Positions 6,324-6,358 of a DNA stretch of 6,358 nt are shown here, one piece after another. Both the position numbers and the translations under genes were made by a program. Under the pieces are notes generated by a model. That model was not told the origin of the DNA. It saw only the letters and a program-made list of their open reading frames with translations, and searched no databases. The DNA comes from a bacterium (GTDB lineage: Bacteria; Desulfobacterota; UBA8473): NCBI GenBank assembly GCA_009773075.1, contig WOUX01000062.1:680-7037 (forward strand), read 5' to 3'. How positions within the stretch are numbered: position 1 is the stretch's first letter; each line of letters opens with the position of its first letter.

Positions 6324-6358
6324 GGGTAAACCTTTCCTCAAAGTGTACTGTGATCTCT
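6324..6358. other. Short region upstream of the operon's first visible gene
   Basis: Only 35 bp are visible before the first kinase start. They contain its ribosome binding site (GAGGAAAGG on the minus strand, about 6331-6339) and no recognisable promoter. Whether transcription starts just outside the window or comes from a further upstream gene cannot be told. Confidence 0.5.

Overview
The window shows one compact two-component signalling operon, all on the minus strand, followed by a separately promoted gene that runs off the left edge. Base composition is roughly balanced. The style is sigma-54 activator, NtrB/DctB-type sensor kinases and stand-alone receiver proteins packed in tandem. That is typical of Gram-negative bacteria rich in such systems, especially Desulfobacterota (former Deltaproteobacteria) or nearby phyla. 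This assignment is an inference from gene style only; no taxonomic marker is present.

Layout in transcription order (right to left): (1) 6323-4533, a membrane sensor histidine kinase with a large extracytoplasmic, probably double-Cache, sensor. (2) 4516-4106 and (3) 4099-3686, two single-domain response regulators. (4) 3689-2181, a second membrane histidine kinase with a mainly helical sensor. (5) 2203-764, an NtrC-family sigma-54-dependent activator. Junctions are 16 nt, 6 nt, a 4-nt ATGA overlap and a 23-nt overlap, so the five genes almost certainly form one translationally coupled unit. Its promoter is not in the window. After a gap of about 327 nt comes (6) 436 to beyond position 1, a gene for a single-pass membrane protein of unknown function with a lysine-rich outer part.

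The gap between the activator and gene 6 is the most informative non-coding stretch. It holds a full 16/16 match to the sigma-54 -24/-12 consensus on the minus strand (559-544), pointing at gene 6, and a very strong ribosome binding site. It also holds a 15-bp perfect dyad just after the activator stop, which could be its enhancer site. Between these lies an 87-bp imperfect palindrome built of degenerate 7-nt units, which looks like a small dispersed repeat element. The simplest model is that one or both kinases sense an external cue and phosphorylate the activator, with the two free receivers acting as intermediates or phosphate sinks. The activator would then switch on gene 6 and whatever follows it from the sigma-54 promoter. 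The signal, the wiring among the five proteins and the role of gene 6 cannot be read from the sequence.
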